Assembly (NCBI GenBank): GCA_003550325.1
Contig: QKWP01000504.1
Coordinates: 16,068-80,067 of the forward strand
Source: Gigaspora rosea
Lineage: Eukaryota > Glomeromycota > Glomeromycetes > Diversisporales > Gigasporaceae
Reading direction: 5' to 3'
Length of the DNA stretch: 64,000 nt
The position numbers and the translations under genes are program-made. Under the pieces are notes generated by a model, which was not told the origin of the DNA, did not search any database, and saw only the letters and a program-made list of their open reading frames with translations. Of the stretch, positions 24,838 through 39,120 are shown piece by piece; positions within the stretch are counted from its first letter, which is position 1; the number at the start of each line of letters is the position of its first letter.

Positions 24838-25103
24838 TACTAACGACAAGGCTAGAATTTCGTCGAGCTAGCAGCAAAAACAAAAGAGGTAGAATAATTC
24901 CCGTCCTTACTTCTCTTAAAAAGCCAATTCCTATGATCTCATACTTACTCATTAACCCTATTCAATATATCATATTTCCAAAACTCTTAAACGTATCACC
25001 CCCTTAATCAATATCCTAAACTTATCCATCAACCACCCTGCATCATGGGCCAGGGTCATGGTCTCGTGACAAAAGGATGCCCGTGACTTCGTTCATGGCA
25101 TCA
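24838..25103 (+). repeat. 265-bp direct repeat, copy 2
   Basis: This is the partner of the copy at 22774-23038. Its left edge coincides with the end of the Sel1 relic, and its right edge leads into unique sequence. Confidence 0.8.
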
Positions 25104-25444
25104 GCACAATCAGTTGAAATTAGTAAAACCCAAAATTTCCTAAAAGAGGTAAACCGGAGAATATCAATTACCAAACATGAACAATGAAACTATCCCAAAA
25201 TTTACATATAAAGCAATCAAGCATACCACAAAGCGCTAACAATTTCTTCTAAGCGCTAAAAATAGTTCAACTATATGCAGGGTCTTGTGACACCTAGATA
25301 ATCTATTTATTAGCTAAACTGCTAAGCCATTAAAAATTTAACAGCTTAGTCTAGCCGTAAAAATTTAATCAGCCTAGAACACTAATATCAAAGATAGAAA
25401 AACATAAAAACTAAAAAATTGATCAGTTCGATGTAATTTAAATT

Positions 25445-27761
25445 ATGAGAGGCTTGACTTTTTGTGGAAGGGTCTGGCCCTTTCGTCTTTTGTCAGGGGT
25501 TTCGTCTTCTGTAAGTTTCGCCTTTTTAATTTATATTTGAAACAGCTTTTGTCTAACAATTATAGATATGGATATTTAATGATCTGATTTTTTAAGCTTC
25601 ATTGACTATACATGTATTTATTTATTCACCATTCAGTTGAAGCAAACGCCGTTGTATAATTATCATATTGAAAAAGGTGGTAAAATGGTTAGTTATTATC
25701 ATAATTATTTTTATACCAGATTTTGATTATAATAATTTTTTTTTTTGATTCTTCAAAGGTTCCCTTTGATGGATGGTCTATGCCTGTATATTACGCAAAT
25801 CAAAGTGTATTATCAGAGCACATACACACGCGTGAATATGCATTGTTATTTGATATTTTGCATATGCTTCAGTTTAAGTAAGAAAATGACACTCTTAATT
25901 TATCTTTTGATTTTTCTTCATTTACATTCTCTAAATTAAATATTATGATAAATTTTTATTCTGTAGAATCCTTGGAAAAGACTGCATACGTTTTCTCGAA
26001 AGTTTAGTTGTTGCTAATATTGAGGAGATGCCACTTGGTTCTTCTGTTTTATCTGTTTTAACAAATGAGAATGGTGGAATTATTGATGATAATGTCATTT
26101 GTAAACATGCTAATCATCTTTATGTCGTGTCTAATGCAGCCTGTGCGGATAAAGATTTAGCACATGTACGTACTAAAATGGGGGAGTTTCAAAAAAAGGC
26201 GGTTGGGTTGATTTAAAGGTTATCAACGATCATGCTCTGCTGGCTTTGCAAGGTACTATATTTCAAATATATCTATACTATATTTAACAAATCTAATAAT
26301 CTTTTACAATAAAGGTCCTCTAGCTGCTGAAATTCTTCGAAAATTGTGTGACAAAGATTTATCAGATTTTATGTTTATGACTGCCCGTTTTCTCCATGTC
26401 AAAACCATTGAAAGTCATGTTTCACGTTCTGGGTACACTGGTGAAGATGGATTTGAAGTAAGTTTCACATGAAGTTTGAAATCTTTGCCATTAATGGTAA
26501 AAAAAAAAATAGCGAAATTACTTAGTATTCTTGTATTGATTATGAGAAAGAAATATTAATCGGCTTTTTCTGAAATATTTTATTCAGAAATTGTAATTTA
26601 AATATTATTTTTTTTTTAATGCCATTACAGTTAGTACAAAAATTTGTTACGAGGTTATTTATTTAAATTGACCCTTTATAAATTGAAAATTTATAAATTG
26701 ATATTTTATCATTTAGATATCTGTTGCTGCAACAAGTGCTCAACGGTTAGCGAAATTAATATTGGGTTATCCAAGTGTGCATTTTGCTGGACTTGGTGCA
26801 CGTGACAGTTTACGCCTCGAAGCTGGTTTATGTTTGTATGGGCATGATCTTGATAATTCAATAACACCTGTGGAAGCCGGATTATCTTGGACAATAGGTA
26901 TTTATATTTTTTTAATGATCATAATCTCTAGCATATTTTTTCTAGCATTTATTTAAAATTAAATAGGGAAATGCCGTAGAGTAGATGGTGGCTTTTTAGG
27001 AGCTAATCGAATTCTCTCTCAATTTAAAGGTGGTGTAGCGCGTCGTCGTGTTGGTCTTACAATTGAGGGTGCACTTGCAAAAGGTATTATTATTAGTTAA
27101 GCTATTATTATCTGGAAGCTTACTATGATTCGTCTTCCAAATAAATTTTTTATTAAGCAGAAACTATATAGTTGCTGAATATTAAAATTGTTATTAGGCA
27201 GACTATCGTCGGAAGTTACCGGATAAATCCGTTATCAGTCATGCAGATGCCTTATAACTTAATTATTTGGTCAAAAGATTTAAAATCAGCCTAAGAAGTT
27301 AATTCCTTCGGAATTCAATTTCTTAATCTGATCTTAAATCTTTGACCAAATAAACCAGTTACCAGGCAGTGCCTGCCTGATAACTATTAATTATTTGTTT
27401 TACATTTTCATACAATTTTTTGCCTTTTTTTTGATTATGCAGAAAACGCAGAAATTTATAATTCTGATGATGAATTAATCGGTAAGTTTTGTCTTTCTTT
27501 AATTATTGTAATTATTGTAATTATTTGTAATTATTTATAAATTTTCTCGATTTGATATATATATATTTTATTGTGTTGTAAAAATTAGGAAAAGTAACAA
27601 GCGGCGGCCCATCACCTACATTAAATAAAAACATTGCAATGGAATATATAAAGTCTGGATATCACAAGAGTGGAACTTTGCTTAAAGTTAAAGTTAGGAA
27701 TAAATTGCAGGATGCTAAAATTGTAAAGATGCCTTTTGTTCCTTCTAGATATCATAAATAA
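25445..27761 (+). CDS. Mitochondrial aminomethyltransferase (glycine cleavage T-protein), one frameshift
   Basis: The T-protein transfers the methylene group from aminomethyl-lipoyl H-protein to tetrahydrofolate and releases ammonia, in the mitochondrial glycine cleavage complex. Nine exons fit GT-AG introns: 25445-25510, 25637-25687, 25759-25877, 25967-26252, 26315-26457, 26717-26897, 26967-27083, 27443-27481 and 27589-27761 (TAA at the end). Exon 1 encodes a short basic, Ser-ending presequence, which supports ATG 25445 and mitochondrial import. Family motifs are KTPLY-like [52 protein letters not shown] and [11 protein letters not shown]. The total would be about 391 residues, normal for the family. 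One base is missing in the A7 run at 26191-26197, which breaks the frame after FQKK. FDVSHM reads FDILHM and MGYV reads MEYI at usually conserved positions. The gene is either recently inactivated or has a consensus error. Confidence 0.92.
27263..27353. repeat. Foldback in T-protein intron 7
   Basis: A near-perfect palindrome of about 90 bases has arms starting TTATTTGGTCAAAAGATTTA and is centred on CTTCGGAATT. It lies within the 359-base seventh intron, much longer than the other introns (62-259 bases). The same foldback is present in the inverted duplicate at 41087-41170, so it predates that duplication. Confidence 0.8.
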
Positions 27762-27893
27762 AATTAATATTTTAATTTGCAAATTTAGTATGCTTTTATT
27801 ATTTACAAATTATTAATTAACTGCTATAAGTAGATAAACATGATCAATAAAGCACTGGAAAAAACATATCAAATAGTTTAAATATCTAGAAAT

Positions 27894-28693
27894 TCATTTG
27901 TCACTATACACTGAATGTATGTTTTCATAATGTTTAAAGCTATATAACGCCATACATTTTTTTTTTGTATAAGTATTTCTTCCGGTATCATTTAATACCT
28001 CTGTTACAATATGTTTTCGAATAATATTTGAACAAACTTTTTTTATGGGGATAATTAGATTTAAATTATCCACTCTTTGAAAGTTGTGCAATTCTTCTCT
28101 ATATTTAGGTGGATCACCAGTATAAAACATTGCCACAACTCACTCTCGTATTATTTAAATATTTACGGCTAACTTCAACAAAAGTTAAATATGTATCAAG
28201 GCAAACTTGAATATCATGATTATAACAATATCCAAAACTCAAATTTTTTCCATCTTCGTTAGTAACTCTATCCATACTTTCATTTTTTTGAAAAGCTATA
28301 GGCTGCCCCTTAATAACCAAATCTCGCATATTTTTCTCTAAACTTTCAAATTCAGCTCGACATAAAGAGACTTTTCATAACCAATTTTCTCAAAACAAGG
28401 TTGTTTAGAATGACATGAACACTGGCCTTTATCAAAAAATTTTTTAATTTTTAATTTTAAATCATCATAAATTTTATCTTCAATAAAATTGTCGGAAATA
28501 TCTACAAAGCTGAATCATTTAATTTATTTAAAGGAATATCTTCATCAGATATTGATTCGTCATCTAATACAGAGTTAGATTCTTCGTCTTTAGAATCTAA
28601 ATAATCAACAAAAAAAGTATCATCTAAATCTTTTAACGCAGCTAAAATGTCTTTATTTATACTATCATTATTGGAACGTATGTTATATTCCAT
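27894..28693 (-). pseudogene. Broken lineage-specific protein with DKGQCSCH motif
   Basis: On the minus strand, an acidic N-terminal frame starting at ATG 28693 (63 codons) is followed after a frameshift by FFDKGQCSCHSKQPCFEKIG (about 28430-28370). The RDLVIKGQPIAFQKNESMD segment comes next (28329 onward) and ends in a VLNDTGRNTY.KKKCMALY segment (about 28000-27940). I remember proteins with this Cys/His wording as a large paralogous, probably transposon-related family in arbuscular mycorrhizal fungi; this is memory, not a search. Frameshifts and stops make it a pseudogene. Its C-terminal end is also included in the inverted duplicate at 40352-41332. Confidence 0.6.
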
Positions 28694-28735
28694 TCCTTTA
28701 AGATAAAAAAAAAACTAATAAAAATTCCTCGAATT

Positions 28736-29000
28736 TACATTCTTTACACCCATATAATTATATACGTATGTATTGTATATACGTACTGTACGTACATACG
28801 AACTGTACGTATGTATATACTTTATCAGATGCTACATCGCTCAAATTATCTTGTTTTTTACAAGTTCGAGCATAAATTCTATAGCATTTATGTCCAAATA
28901 GATAGTTATCATAGACATGATATATGCTTAAAAAAATATAAGGTATACAACTGCAATATTGTAAATCATTAATGTGGTACTGTACATACGTACTTACGTA
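28736..29000. repeat. TACGTA-rich palindromic microsatellite
   Basis: TACGTATGTA, ACGTACTGTACGTACATACG and related words occur at 28760-28820 and again at about 28980-29000. The same word family recurs at 38945-39015. These sequences are self-complementary and can form hairpins. Confidence 0.7.
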
Positions 29001-29080
29001 AATCGATTTTTACCATAACAGATAATAGAAACAAAGAAAAAAATTTAAATTCGTGTATATTTTACTAATATATTACGACA

Positions 29081-29210
29081 GGATGAAACCCGCGCAGCTA
29101 GCTAGTAAAACCCGCTATGCAGATCACATGATGGTGAAATCCGCATTAACCTATAAAACACACTATGCTAACGCGGATTTCACCCAAACCCTATGACATA
29201 ATATATTTAG
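29081..29210. mobile_element. Small MITE with GGTGAAATCCGC words
   Basis: The sequence alternates GATGAAACCCGC, GGTGAAATCCGC and the inverted GCGGATTTCACCC, giving inverted arms of about 25 bases. A related and better preserved palindrome lies at 56816-56992. Boundaries are approximate. Confidence 0.6.
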
Positions 29211-29371
29211 CAAAAAAAAAATATCCTTATAAAGAAAGCAGGTGATCGACACAAAATCTCGAAATCTGATTGGTCCGCCCACTGCCTCCTTTTGCTGTGG
29301 GGGTCCCATATGCTAATCAACATCAGCCAATCAGAGAAGTTTAACGTGACTTTTATCAAAAAAGTATTTTA

Positions 29372-29595
29372 AATTCTGGAACATCTAAAATTTTCTCGTT
29401 GCTGAAATCTTTTCTGCTCCGTCCGGTAAATTACCTAACTCCCAAAAAGCTACATCGCTGTCTCTAGGTTGAAGGTTCAAAAATAGCGACGCAGTTTCCA
29501 GAGAGTTATGTAATTTACTGGACGAAACGAAAAGATTCAGGGAAACGAGAAAATTTTTGGATGTTCCAAGAATTTATGATAATAACTGTAAAACA
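29372..29595. mobile_element. Palindromic MITE, copy A
   Basis: The arms of about 90 bases are near-complementary: AATTCTGGAACATC..AAATTTTCTCGTT on the left and its inverse on the right. The inner parts hold TCCGGTAAATTACCTAACTC against GAGTTATGTAATTTACTGGA. The outer tips resemble those of copies at 29741-29962 and 33757-33890. Confidence 0.75.
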
Positions 29596-29740
29596 GGATA
29601 TCTATCCGGATATCCAATTAGATATATGGATTCAGGCATTAATTTAAAATGTTCGACATGTTGAATAACATAATTTGAATCAAAATGTCAAGCTTTTCAA
29701 TTCTGGCCGGCATCATTCAATTAGAAAAAAATTTTTGGAA

Positions 29741-29962
29741 TCACAGCCATTATCATAAATTCTGGATACCTGAAAATTTTCTCGTTTCCTGAATCTATTC
29801 TGTTTCGTCCGTTAAATTACTTAATTCTCCGGAAACTACATCGAACCTTCAGTCCGGAGACAGCAATGTAGTTTCCGATGAGTTAGGTAATTTACCATAC
29901 GGAACAGAAAAAATTCGAGAAAATTTTTGAGTGTTCCAGAATTTATGGTAATAGCTGTAAAT
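29741..29962. mobile_element. Palindromic MITE, copy B
   Basis: The left tip CAGCCATTATCATAAATTCT pairs with the right tip AGAATTTATGGTAATAGCTG. The arms continue through TTTTCTCGTTTCCTGAATC and TTAAATTACTTAATTCTCCG. It clearly belongs to the same family as copy A. No duplication other than a possible TA is seen. Confidence 0.75.
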
Positions 29963-30075
29963 CCGGATTATAAACCGGATAACCAACACATATCCGGATA
30001 TAAATTCGGATTAGAGAAAGTGAAAGAGGATATCTATCCGGATATCCGGTTTAGTATCCGGATCCAAGCACTACT
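29963..30075 (+). repeat. ATCCGGATAT-rich segment
   Basis: Repeated ATCCGGAT and CCGGATAT words are clustered here, and a shorter related cluster lies at 29600-29642. Both end in similar tips, GATCCAAGCACTA and GATTCAGGCATTA. They may be right ends of one element family; left ends were not found. Confidence 0.5.
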
Positions 30076-30189
30076 TCTATCATTAACTACTGTAAAACAT
30101 TTTTGTTACAGAATGCATGTAAAAAAAATTAAACCAAGTAGAAACTTAGCTTTATTTTTTAAAATAAATATAAACAATATAATAAAATA

Positions 30190-31165
30190 AAGATCGAACT
30201 TATCTGTTTTTTTGGGTTTATCTAAAATATCATGCGCAATAAAAGGTAACGCGGTCAAATTATAGAGCATTACGCTATTATTCTGTCACATGATTATTGA
30301 ATTGAGAAGTTTAAATTGTTAACTATATTAAAAAAAATTTCCAAACCCCACTTTGGAAACCCGACCGGAATATGAAAACCAATTATATAATTAATTTTTA
30401 TTTTGTATAGCAAAATTGTCAGAAAAAATGGTTTAAAAGAATATTTGATTAGCTTAGAACAACAATCATATTGATTGAAAATTGATTAGAAATTGAAGCT
30501 TAATCAACATAATCTTTGTTCTAAGTTTTTTTTAAGACAATCATTTCTAACATTTCGAAAACAGCTGTAAATTAATAACATTAATTTCATCTACCCATAT
30601 GGCCGGATATTGGAAATTCAAATACTGTATGTTATCTAAATTGTATTAATGTTTAAAAGTAGGCACATTACTATTATACACTTTGATACATATTAATAAT
30701 TAAACAACATTACATCCATATTATACCTATATGCCTAACGTTGCGCAAATGTATCTAAATTTTTTTAAAATGTTATTTTTGCAATTTTACATTGCAAACC
30801 TTCGATATAGTTAATAGTAAAAGTTTTGCTTGTTCTAGAATTTTAAAAAACTACTTCGGGATCCTTGATATTAAGCCTAAGTACTAATTTTCAAACCGTT
30901 AAAAGAAGAATAAACTATTATATTAATAAACAAACCTTTGACGCTGTTATTATCTATTCTGGGATCTTTAAAAACCATTTCAGGATCTCTGAATTAAGGT
31001 CTTGTTGAAAATTTCAAATCAGAAAAAAAAGCAGTAGATTCGTAAAAGTGCAACTATTATTACTAATTCGAAGTAATCACCAATTTTACTAATTTGATTG
31101 GACACTAAAATTCCAAAATCCGCCCGTATGCGAATTTTCGCGTAATAACGCTCATGAGCGTTATT
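30190..31165. other. AT-rich gene-free interval
   Basis: No gene or RNA is recognised. A weakly repeated TTTAAAAAACTACTTCGGGA/TTTAAAAACCATTTCAGGAT motif occurs at about 30840 and 30968. Confidence 0.5.
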
Positions 31166-31167
31166 TA

Positions 31168-31775
31168 AAAGGGGAATTTACATATAAGGGCCCGGAAAAT
31201 GAAAATAATTACAAATAAGGGCCCAAAGTAAAAATAATTACATATAAAGGCCCAAATTTTGAAATATTTTATAATTAAGGGCCAAAGAAACTTTGCGCTA
31301 TGATGACATTGGTTCTTTGAACGTCATCACTGTATAACTTATATGTACTATTTTATAAATTTTATGTTCTATACCCTTTATCGCTTAATGAACCTTTCTT
31401 TTAACCAAGATAAGCTCTACTAGGATAAGCACGATATTTATCAATATCATAATGTTTATTTGGTTCTAAACTAATAATCTACTCTATACCAAGAATAGTC
31501 ATAAAACATGAATCACATTTTGTAAAGGTTACTACGCGTTAATCGAAGATATTAGAACCGCAAAAACTCATTATTTGTATTCGTAGAGAAAGTTAAATCA
31601 CTTACTTTTAAAAATTGGCCAAAGTAGTTACAATTTTTACATGCAAGACACTAAGAAAATAAATGCAATACTGAGTAAACAGTAATACGTTTAACTGCCA
31701 AAAGAAAATTACATCTGTGTAATTTCAAATGTTAAAAACTTAAATTTGGGCCCTTATATGAAATTATACACCAGC
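31168..31775. mobile_element. Non-autonomous element with AAGGGCCC terminal repeats
   Basis: The left end has three to four tandem copies of a motif of about 30 bases, AATTACATATAAGGGCCCAA. The right end carries a single inverted copy (AAATTTGGGCCCTTATATGA). Outside them, both flanks show GCGTTATT with AATTTTCGCG-like words in inverted orientation. A related AATAAGGGCCCAAATTT occurs at about 63930. No transposase is seen. Confidence 0.6.
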
Positions 31776-32141
31776 GCGTTATTTCGCGAAAATACGATAG
31801 TTAATTCTAAGTGATTCCCACTGATTTTCCAGTCAGTAAAATTACGCCAGCTTTATCTCACGCAAGGTACTTCCTGGACAACAGAGTCGTCAACTGAGTC
31901 ATCAGCTTGTATGTCCGAAGTTAAATTGCAAATACGAAAACTTTCAGCGTGTATTTACTTTTGAATTATTAATTGGGTATAAGAGGCAGCTTTATTAGAT
32001 CATTAGGACACCAATATGGTAAAATAATTTGAATTTTTTTAATGTTTGACATAATGAAGTATGTTGCATCATTTTTAAATTGAATGTGGTATGGTATGAC
32101 ATATCGACGTTAAAGTAAACGAATTGTTAACTATTCACACT

Positions 32142-35239
<3,098 letters not shown>

Positions 35240-36932
35240 TATCGAAAAAAAAAATCAATGAAACGATAATGATGATGTAAAAGGTAGATCTTTATCTGTT
35301 ATTATCTGTGAATTTTTGGCACTGCACTGCCACATCCTGTTACAAACACGTTCTCGAACACATCTAGATGTTGTTCAGACTATTTTGAACACCCTATTCT
35401 AATCATCAAAATAGTTTGGAACGTCCCGCAATCATTCGAGTAGTGTATGAGTAGTGTGCCAGGCATGCGTAAGTTCTTATACATATTAACAGTTAAAAAC
35501 TCTAACAAATTTAAAATAGGTTCAATTCTTGCCATCAATGAGTTTAACTAACATAAAAGGTCTAAAATTATAAATCTAACAAAATATATACTAGAAAACG
35601 TGACTGTTTTACAATAATAAATTTTGGTATGCCAAAATTTTATTAGTTACTTTGCCCAATTTTACACAAAGCAAAAATACATAAAAAATAAGTATATATA
35701 ATAAAACTTGTTATAGAAATAAAAATTTTTTAAAGGCTTGATCATTTTATATGCTACAATTTTTAGATAAAATAACAATAGTTTGTATTTTTTAAATAGA
35801 AATAAAATAGAATCTTGAGCTAATTTTATATTATTTTTGTAATAATTAAAGAATCTTTTGAATCTTTTATACATTACAGCATTATAGAGCTTTTTTAAAT
35901 TGTAAAAATAACAAAATTACAATATAGTACTGTAATAAACAATAAATATATTTAAGTCTTGATATTTGAGCGATTGATTTCGAAAATGTTTGCTTTAGTT
36001 TTTATAGTTTGACAACTCCTATAACAATAATGGTAACTAGATTGTATTTTTTATAATTAAATTACATTATATAAGTGAAGTCATTAAATTAGCTAAATAA
36101 TACAAATAATACAAATTCATTTAGGATAGGCATTTAACAACTTGATTATGTTGAGCTTTCTAGCGAATCCGGTATTTTGTGCTATAAATGAACGGTTTGT
36201 ATAATTTTGTAAAAAAAAGAAATCACTCGACTTTTAGAGTTTTTTTAGTTTATTTGATTCTTAAAATTATTCCAATATCTGGTATGAAATTGTCTTATCG
36301 GAATAGTTTTAAGAAATCAGAAATCATCTAGAAATCGCGTAAAAATCGCGCGATTTCTTTTTTTTTTGATCTGCAATAAGAAAACGCGTTATCTGCAACA
36401 GGCTCTACTTGTTTCTAACAAACGTCATCACCATTAACGAATTAAAGTCTGATACCGGTAGTGAGCTTTCCATAACAATTATTCATAAGATTTAATTCAT
36501 GTACCTTTTGTAAAATACTACTTTCATTCCCATTAAAATCACTGGACTCGTTCGGATCTTTGTCCATTCCCATATTCAAAATCTGAAAGGCTGATCAATT
36601 AAATATTTGTTTAACTAGGTTGTTTATTAAGTAAAAAAAAATGGTTGGTTTAATTAGGGTTAAGATATTAATTTTTTACGCACTCTAGATTCTTTTACTG
36701 TGTATTACCTTAATATAAATAGATGTTTACGAGAGCATAACAAAAATTAGTTTACAACAGTTATACGTAGACAATTTCATGAAACGGTAATATTTTTATT
36801 TTTATATTAATTTTTTTTTTATTTTTTATTTTTTTTGATAAACTATCTGTTAGAATTAAATAACTGACTCAATAAAGTTAAATATTAATATTTAAGAACT
36901 GAGTTTGCAAATATTTCCGACAATAACAAATT
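35240..36932. other. Intergenic region between two minus-strand genes
   Basis: No gene is recognised. An AGAAATC...GATTTCT inverted word cluster with TTTGATCTGCAA lies at about 36310-36375 and resembles the MITE interior at 60007-60228. The rest is AT-rich. The promoter of the dehydrogenase gene would lie just above 35239, and the 3' region of the Sel1 gene ends near 36930. Confidence 0.45.
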
Positions 36933-38420
36933 TTATTTTTCATTAACATTTGTTACAGTATCGGCTAATTTTTTAAAGTGCATAAACGCTTTATATTCAT
37001 CCTGTTTAGTGCCAATTCCAAACTGGTAGCAACAACCAACACTATAAGTTCCATCAGCATCACCCACATCAGCAGATCTTTTGTAATAAATAAATGCTTT
37101 ATTTTCATCCTTTTCAACTCCAATTCCGTGTTGATAACAATAACCAACCATAAATATTCCATCAACAATTTCCATTTCTGCAGATTTTTGATAATAACTG
37201 AATGCCTTACGTTCATTCTTTTCAACTCCAATTCCATCTTGATAACAATAACCAACGTAATAAGATCCATCAGCATCTCCCATATCAGCAGATTTTTGAT
37301 AATAAGAGAATCCTTCACGATCATTTTTTTCAACTCCAATTCCATGATGATAGCAATAACCAACATTAAATGTACCTTTAGCATAACCCATATCAGAAGA
37401 TTTTTTATAATAAATGAATGCCTTATGTTCATCCTTTTCAATTCCAATTCCATTTTCATAAAAGACGCCAACACCACATGTTCCTTCAGCATGTCCCATA
37501 TCAGCAGATTTTTTATAATAAGTGAATGCCTTACTTTCATCTTTTTCAACTCCAATTCCAAGACGATAACAATAACCAACACTTAAAGTTCCATCGTCAT
37601 CACCCATATCAGCAGATTTTTGATAATAAATAAAAGATTTACTTTCATCCTTTTCAACACCAATTCCATTTTGATAACAATAACCAACATAATACATTCC
37701 AACAGCATTACCAATTTCAGCAGATTTTTTATAATATATGAATGCTTTATTATAATCTTTTTCGACACCAATTCCATTTTTATAACAATGACCAAGAGAA
37801 AGAATCACATTAGCATGTCCCATTTCGGCCGATTTTTTATGATAAAAAAATACTTTGTTTTCATCTTTTTCGACACCTATTCCTTCTCTATAACAATAAC
37901 CAAGTTTATTTATTCCATAAGAATAATTCAAATTAGCAGCTATTTGAAAATAAAAGAAAGCCTTTTTTTCATCTTTATCAACACCAATTCCATTTTCATA
38001 TAATTCTCCAAGATCGGTTACTGCATAAGAATTTCCCATATCAGCTGATTTTTGGTAATAAATGAACGATTTATTTTCATCTTTTTCAACCCATCTTCCA
38101 TAACGATAACAACGAGCGAGAATTATTTGAATTATTGAATTATTTTGATTATTTAAACATAAATTAATTAAATTCTCTGGTTTTAAATGATTCTTTGTCA
38201 TATATTGTTCTATTGAATTAAGAAATTCTGGATCATAATTTCCTTTCAATACTTCTTCTTCATGCAATTTGATTAAATTATCAATAATTTTTTCATTTAT
38301 TAAATCTTGAGACTCATTAACGGTATCTTGATTCTGATGAACATAAATTTCATTTTCTACTAGCTTTTCTGCGAGTAAATTACTGTAATTACTTGGTAAG
38401 CTTTCATTTATCATTATCAC
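36933..38420 (-). CDS. Sel1-repeat protein, intact, 495 residues
   Basis: A single uninterrupted frame encodes an N-terminal region of about 95 residues that is acidic and Asn/Gln-rich. It is followed by eleven consecutive Sel1-like repeats of exactly 36 residues each, up to the C-terminus. The repeat core is GYCY.NGIGVEKDE.KAF.YY.KSADMG. Sel1 repeats form two-helix solenoids that act as protein-protein interaction scaffolds, often in signalling. I see no kinase domain, signal peptide or membrane segment. Start ATG 38420 is the first in frame, with another Met two codons later. Sel1 proteins are strongly expanded in arbuscular mycorrhizal fungi (general knowledge). The partner is unknown. The relic at 24430-24832 is a close relative. 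Confidence 0.9.
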   Translation of the reverse strand: MIMINESLPSNYSNLLAEKLVENEIYVHQNQDTVNESQDLINEKIIDNLIKLHEEEVLKGNYDPEFLNSIEQYMTKNHLKPENLINLCLNNQNNSIIQIILARCYRYGRWVEKDENKSFIYYQKSADMGNSYAVTDLGELYENGIGVDKDEKKAFFYFQIAANLNYSYGINKLGYCYREGIGVEKDENKVFFYHKKSAEMGHANVILSLGHCYKNGIGVEKDYNKAFIYYKKSAEIGNAVGMYYVGYCYQNGIGVEKDESKSFIYYQKSADMGDDDGTLSVGYCYRLGIGVEKDESKAFTYYKKSADMGHAEGTCGVGVFYENGIGIEKDEHKAFIYYKKSSDMGYAKGTFNVGYCYHHGIGVEKNDREGFSYYQKSADMGDADGSYYVGYCYQDGIGVEKNERKAFSYYQKSAEMEIVDGIFMVGYCYQHGIGVEKDENKAFIYYKRSADVGDADGTYSVGCCYQFGIGTKQDEYKAFMHFKKLADTVTNVNEK

Positions 38421-38429
38421 TAATAAAAA

Positions 38430-39120
38430 TATGATTTTTTTTTTTATCGATATTAAATGATTTGCGTTAAATTTAACTTCTTGTAAAGTATTATTATTTT
38501 TAATCGAATTATATATGAAGGGTCGATTACGTAATTACTTTTTACCGTCACACAATGTGAGCTTTTTGCTAATGTTTTAAATCGATTAGGTCTAGTTAAC
38601 CCAACTATAATAATTAACCAAGTTCAATTAACGTATTTATATGGAATCGACAAACGATCGTTTATATGCATTAGCAATGAAACATGCACTGACCAATTAA
38701 ACAAGACTCTGAATTAGACCTTTAATGGCTTAGTCACTTTAATCTGATAGCACGGAGGCGCCACCTAAAAATTTCAAATGATATGCTCTAAATTGATCTT
38801 TAGTATTAGCGATCTGAGATCAACATCAGGATAATGGTGTGCTAAGTCGGTGCTGGATGGATATTTATTATTATCAGCCAAGAATCCATGTGATAGCAAT
38901 TTTAGCTCCTTATTATCAACGTCAATGATTTAATTACCATTATGGTACGTACCGGTACGTACATACGTACGTACAGTACGTAGCTGATAGGTCAATTTAT
39001 CACGTACATACGTAAATGAAGTAAATGATAATTCAAATGAATACGATTATATATGCTCTTCTCTGTTTTCGAAACGCAAAAACTTTTTTAAAATCCTTTT
39101 AAAGGTCATAAAATCACGGA
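38430..39120. other. Gene-free interval with TACGTA repeats
   Basis: The interval upstream of the Sel1 gene has no ORF of note. At 38945-39015 there is a palindromic TACGTAC/GTACGTA cluster matching the one at 28736-29000. Confidence 0.5.

Larger units (their letters stand above)
20828..25110 (+). repeat. Pyrimidine-rich higher-order repeat block
   Basis: A 4.3-kb block has strongly C/T-biased plus strand. A module of the type GACAAATGGATGCCATGTGA preceded by ATGGACCTGG recurs irregularly near 21340, 21550, 21945, 22210, 22500, 22595, 22985 and 25050. A GTCACTC.ACCATACACAAAT module recurs at about 20918 and 23043. Hairpins of the type TTCGATATCCAGG...CCTGGGCTATCGA occur at about 21040-21075 and 21083-21116, with degenerate versions near 21665 and 22640. 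The start is a run of overlapping AGCGCT/GCGCTAGC palindromes (20830-20905). Several long open frames exist on the plus strand, but they follow the composition and share no protein motif. Confidence 0.75.

Noticed and set aside
22774..25103. LTR retrotransposon interpretation of the 265-bp direct repeats
   Set aside because: No TG...CA ends, primer-binding site, polypurine tract or gag-pol coding was seen between the copies.
36978..38003. Long open frames on the plus strand opposite the Sel1 gene
   Set aside because: They arise because the 108-bp repeat has no stops in the antisense frame; the Sel1 repeat coding on the minus strand explains the region.
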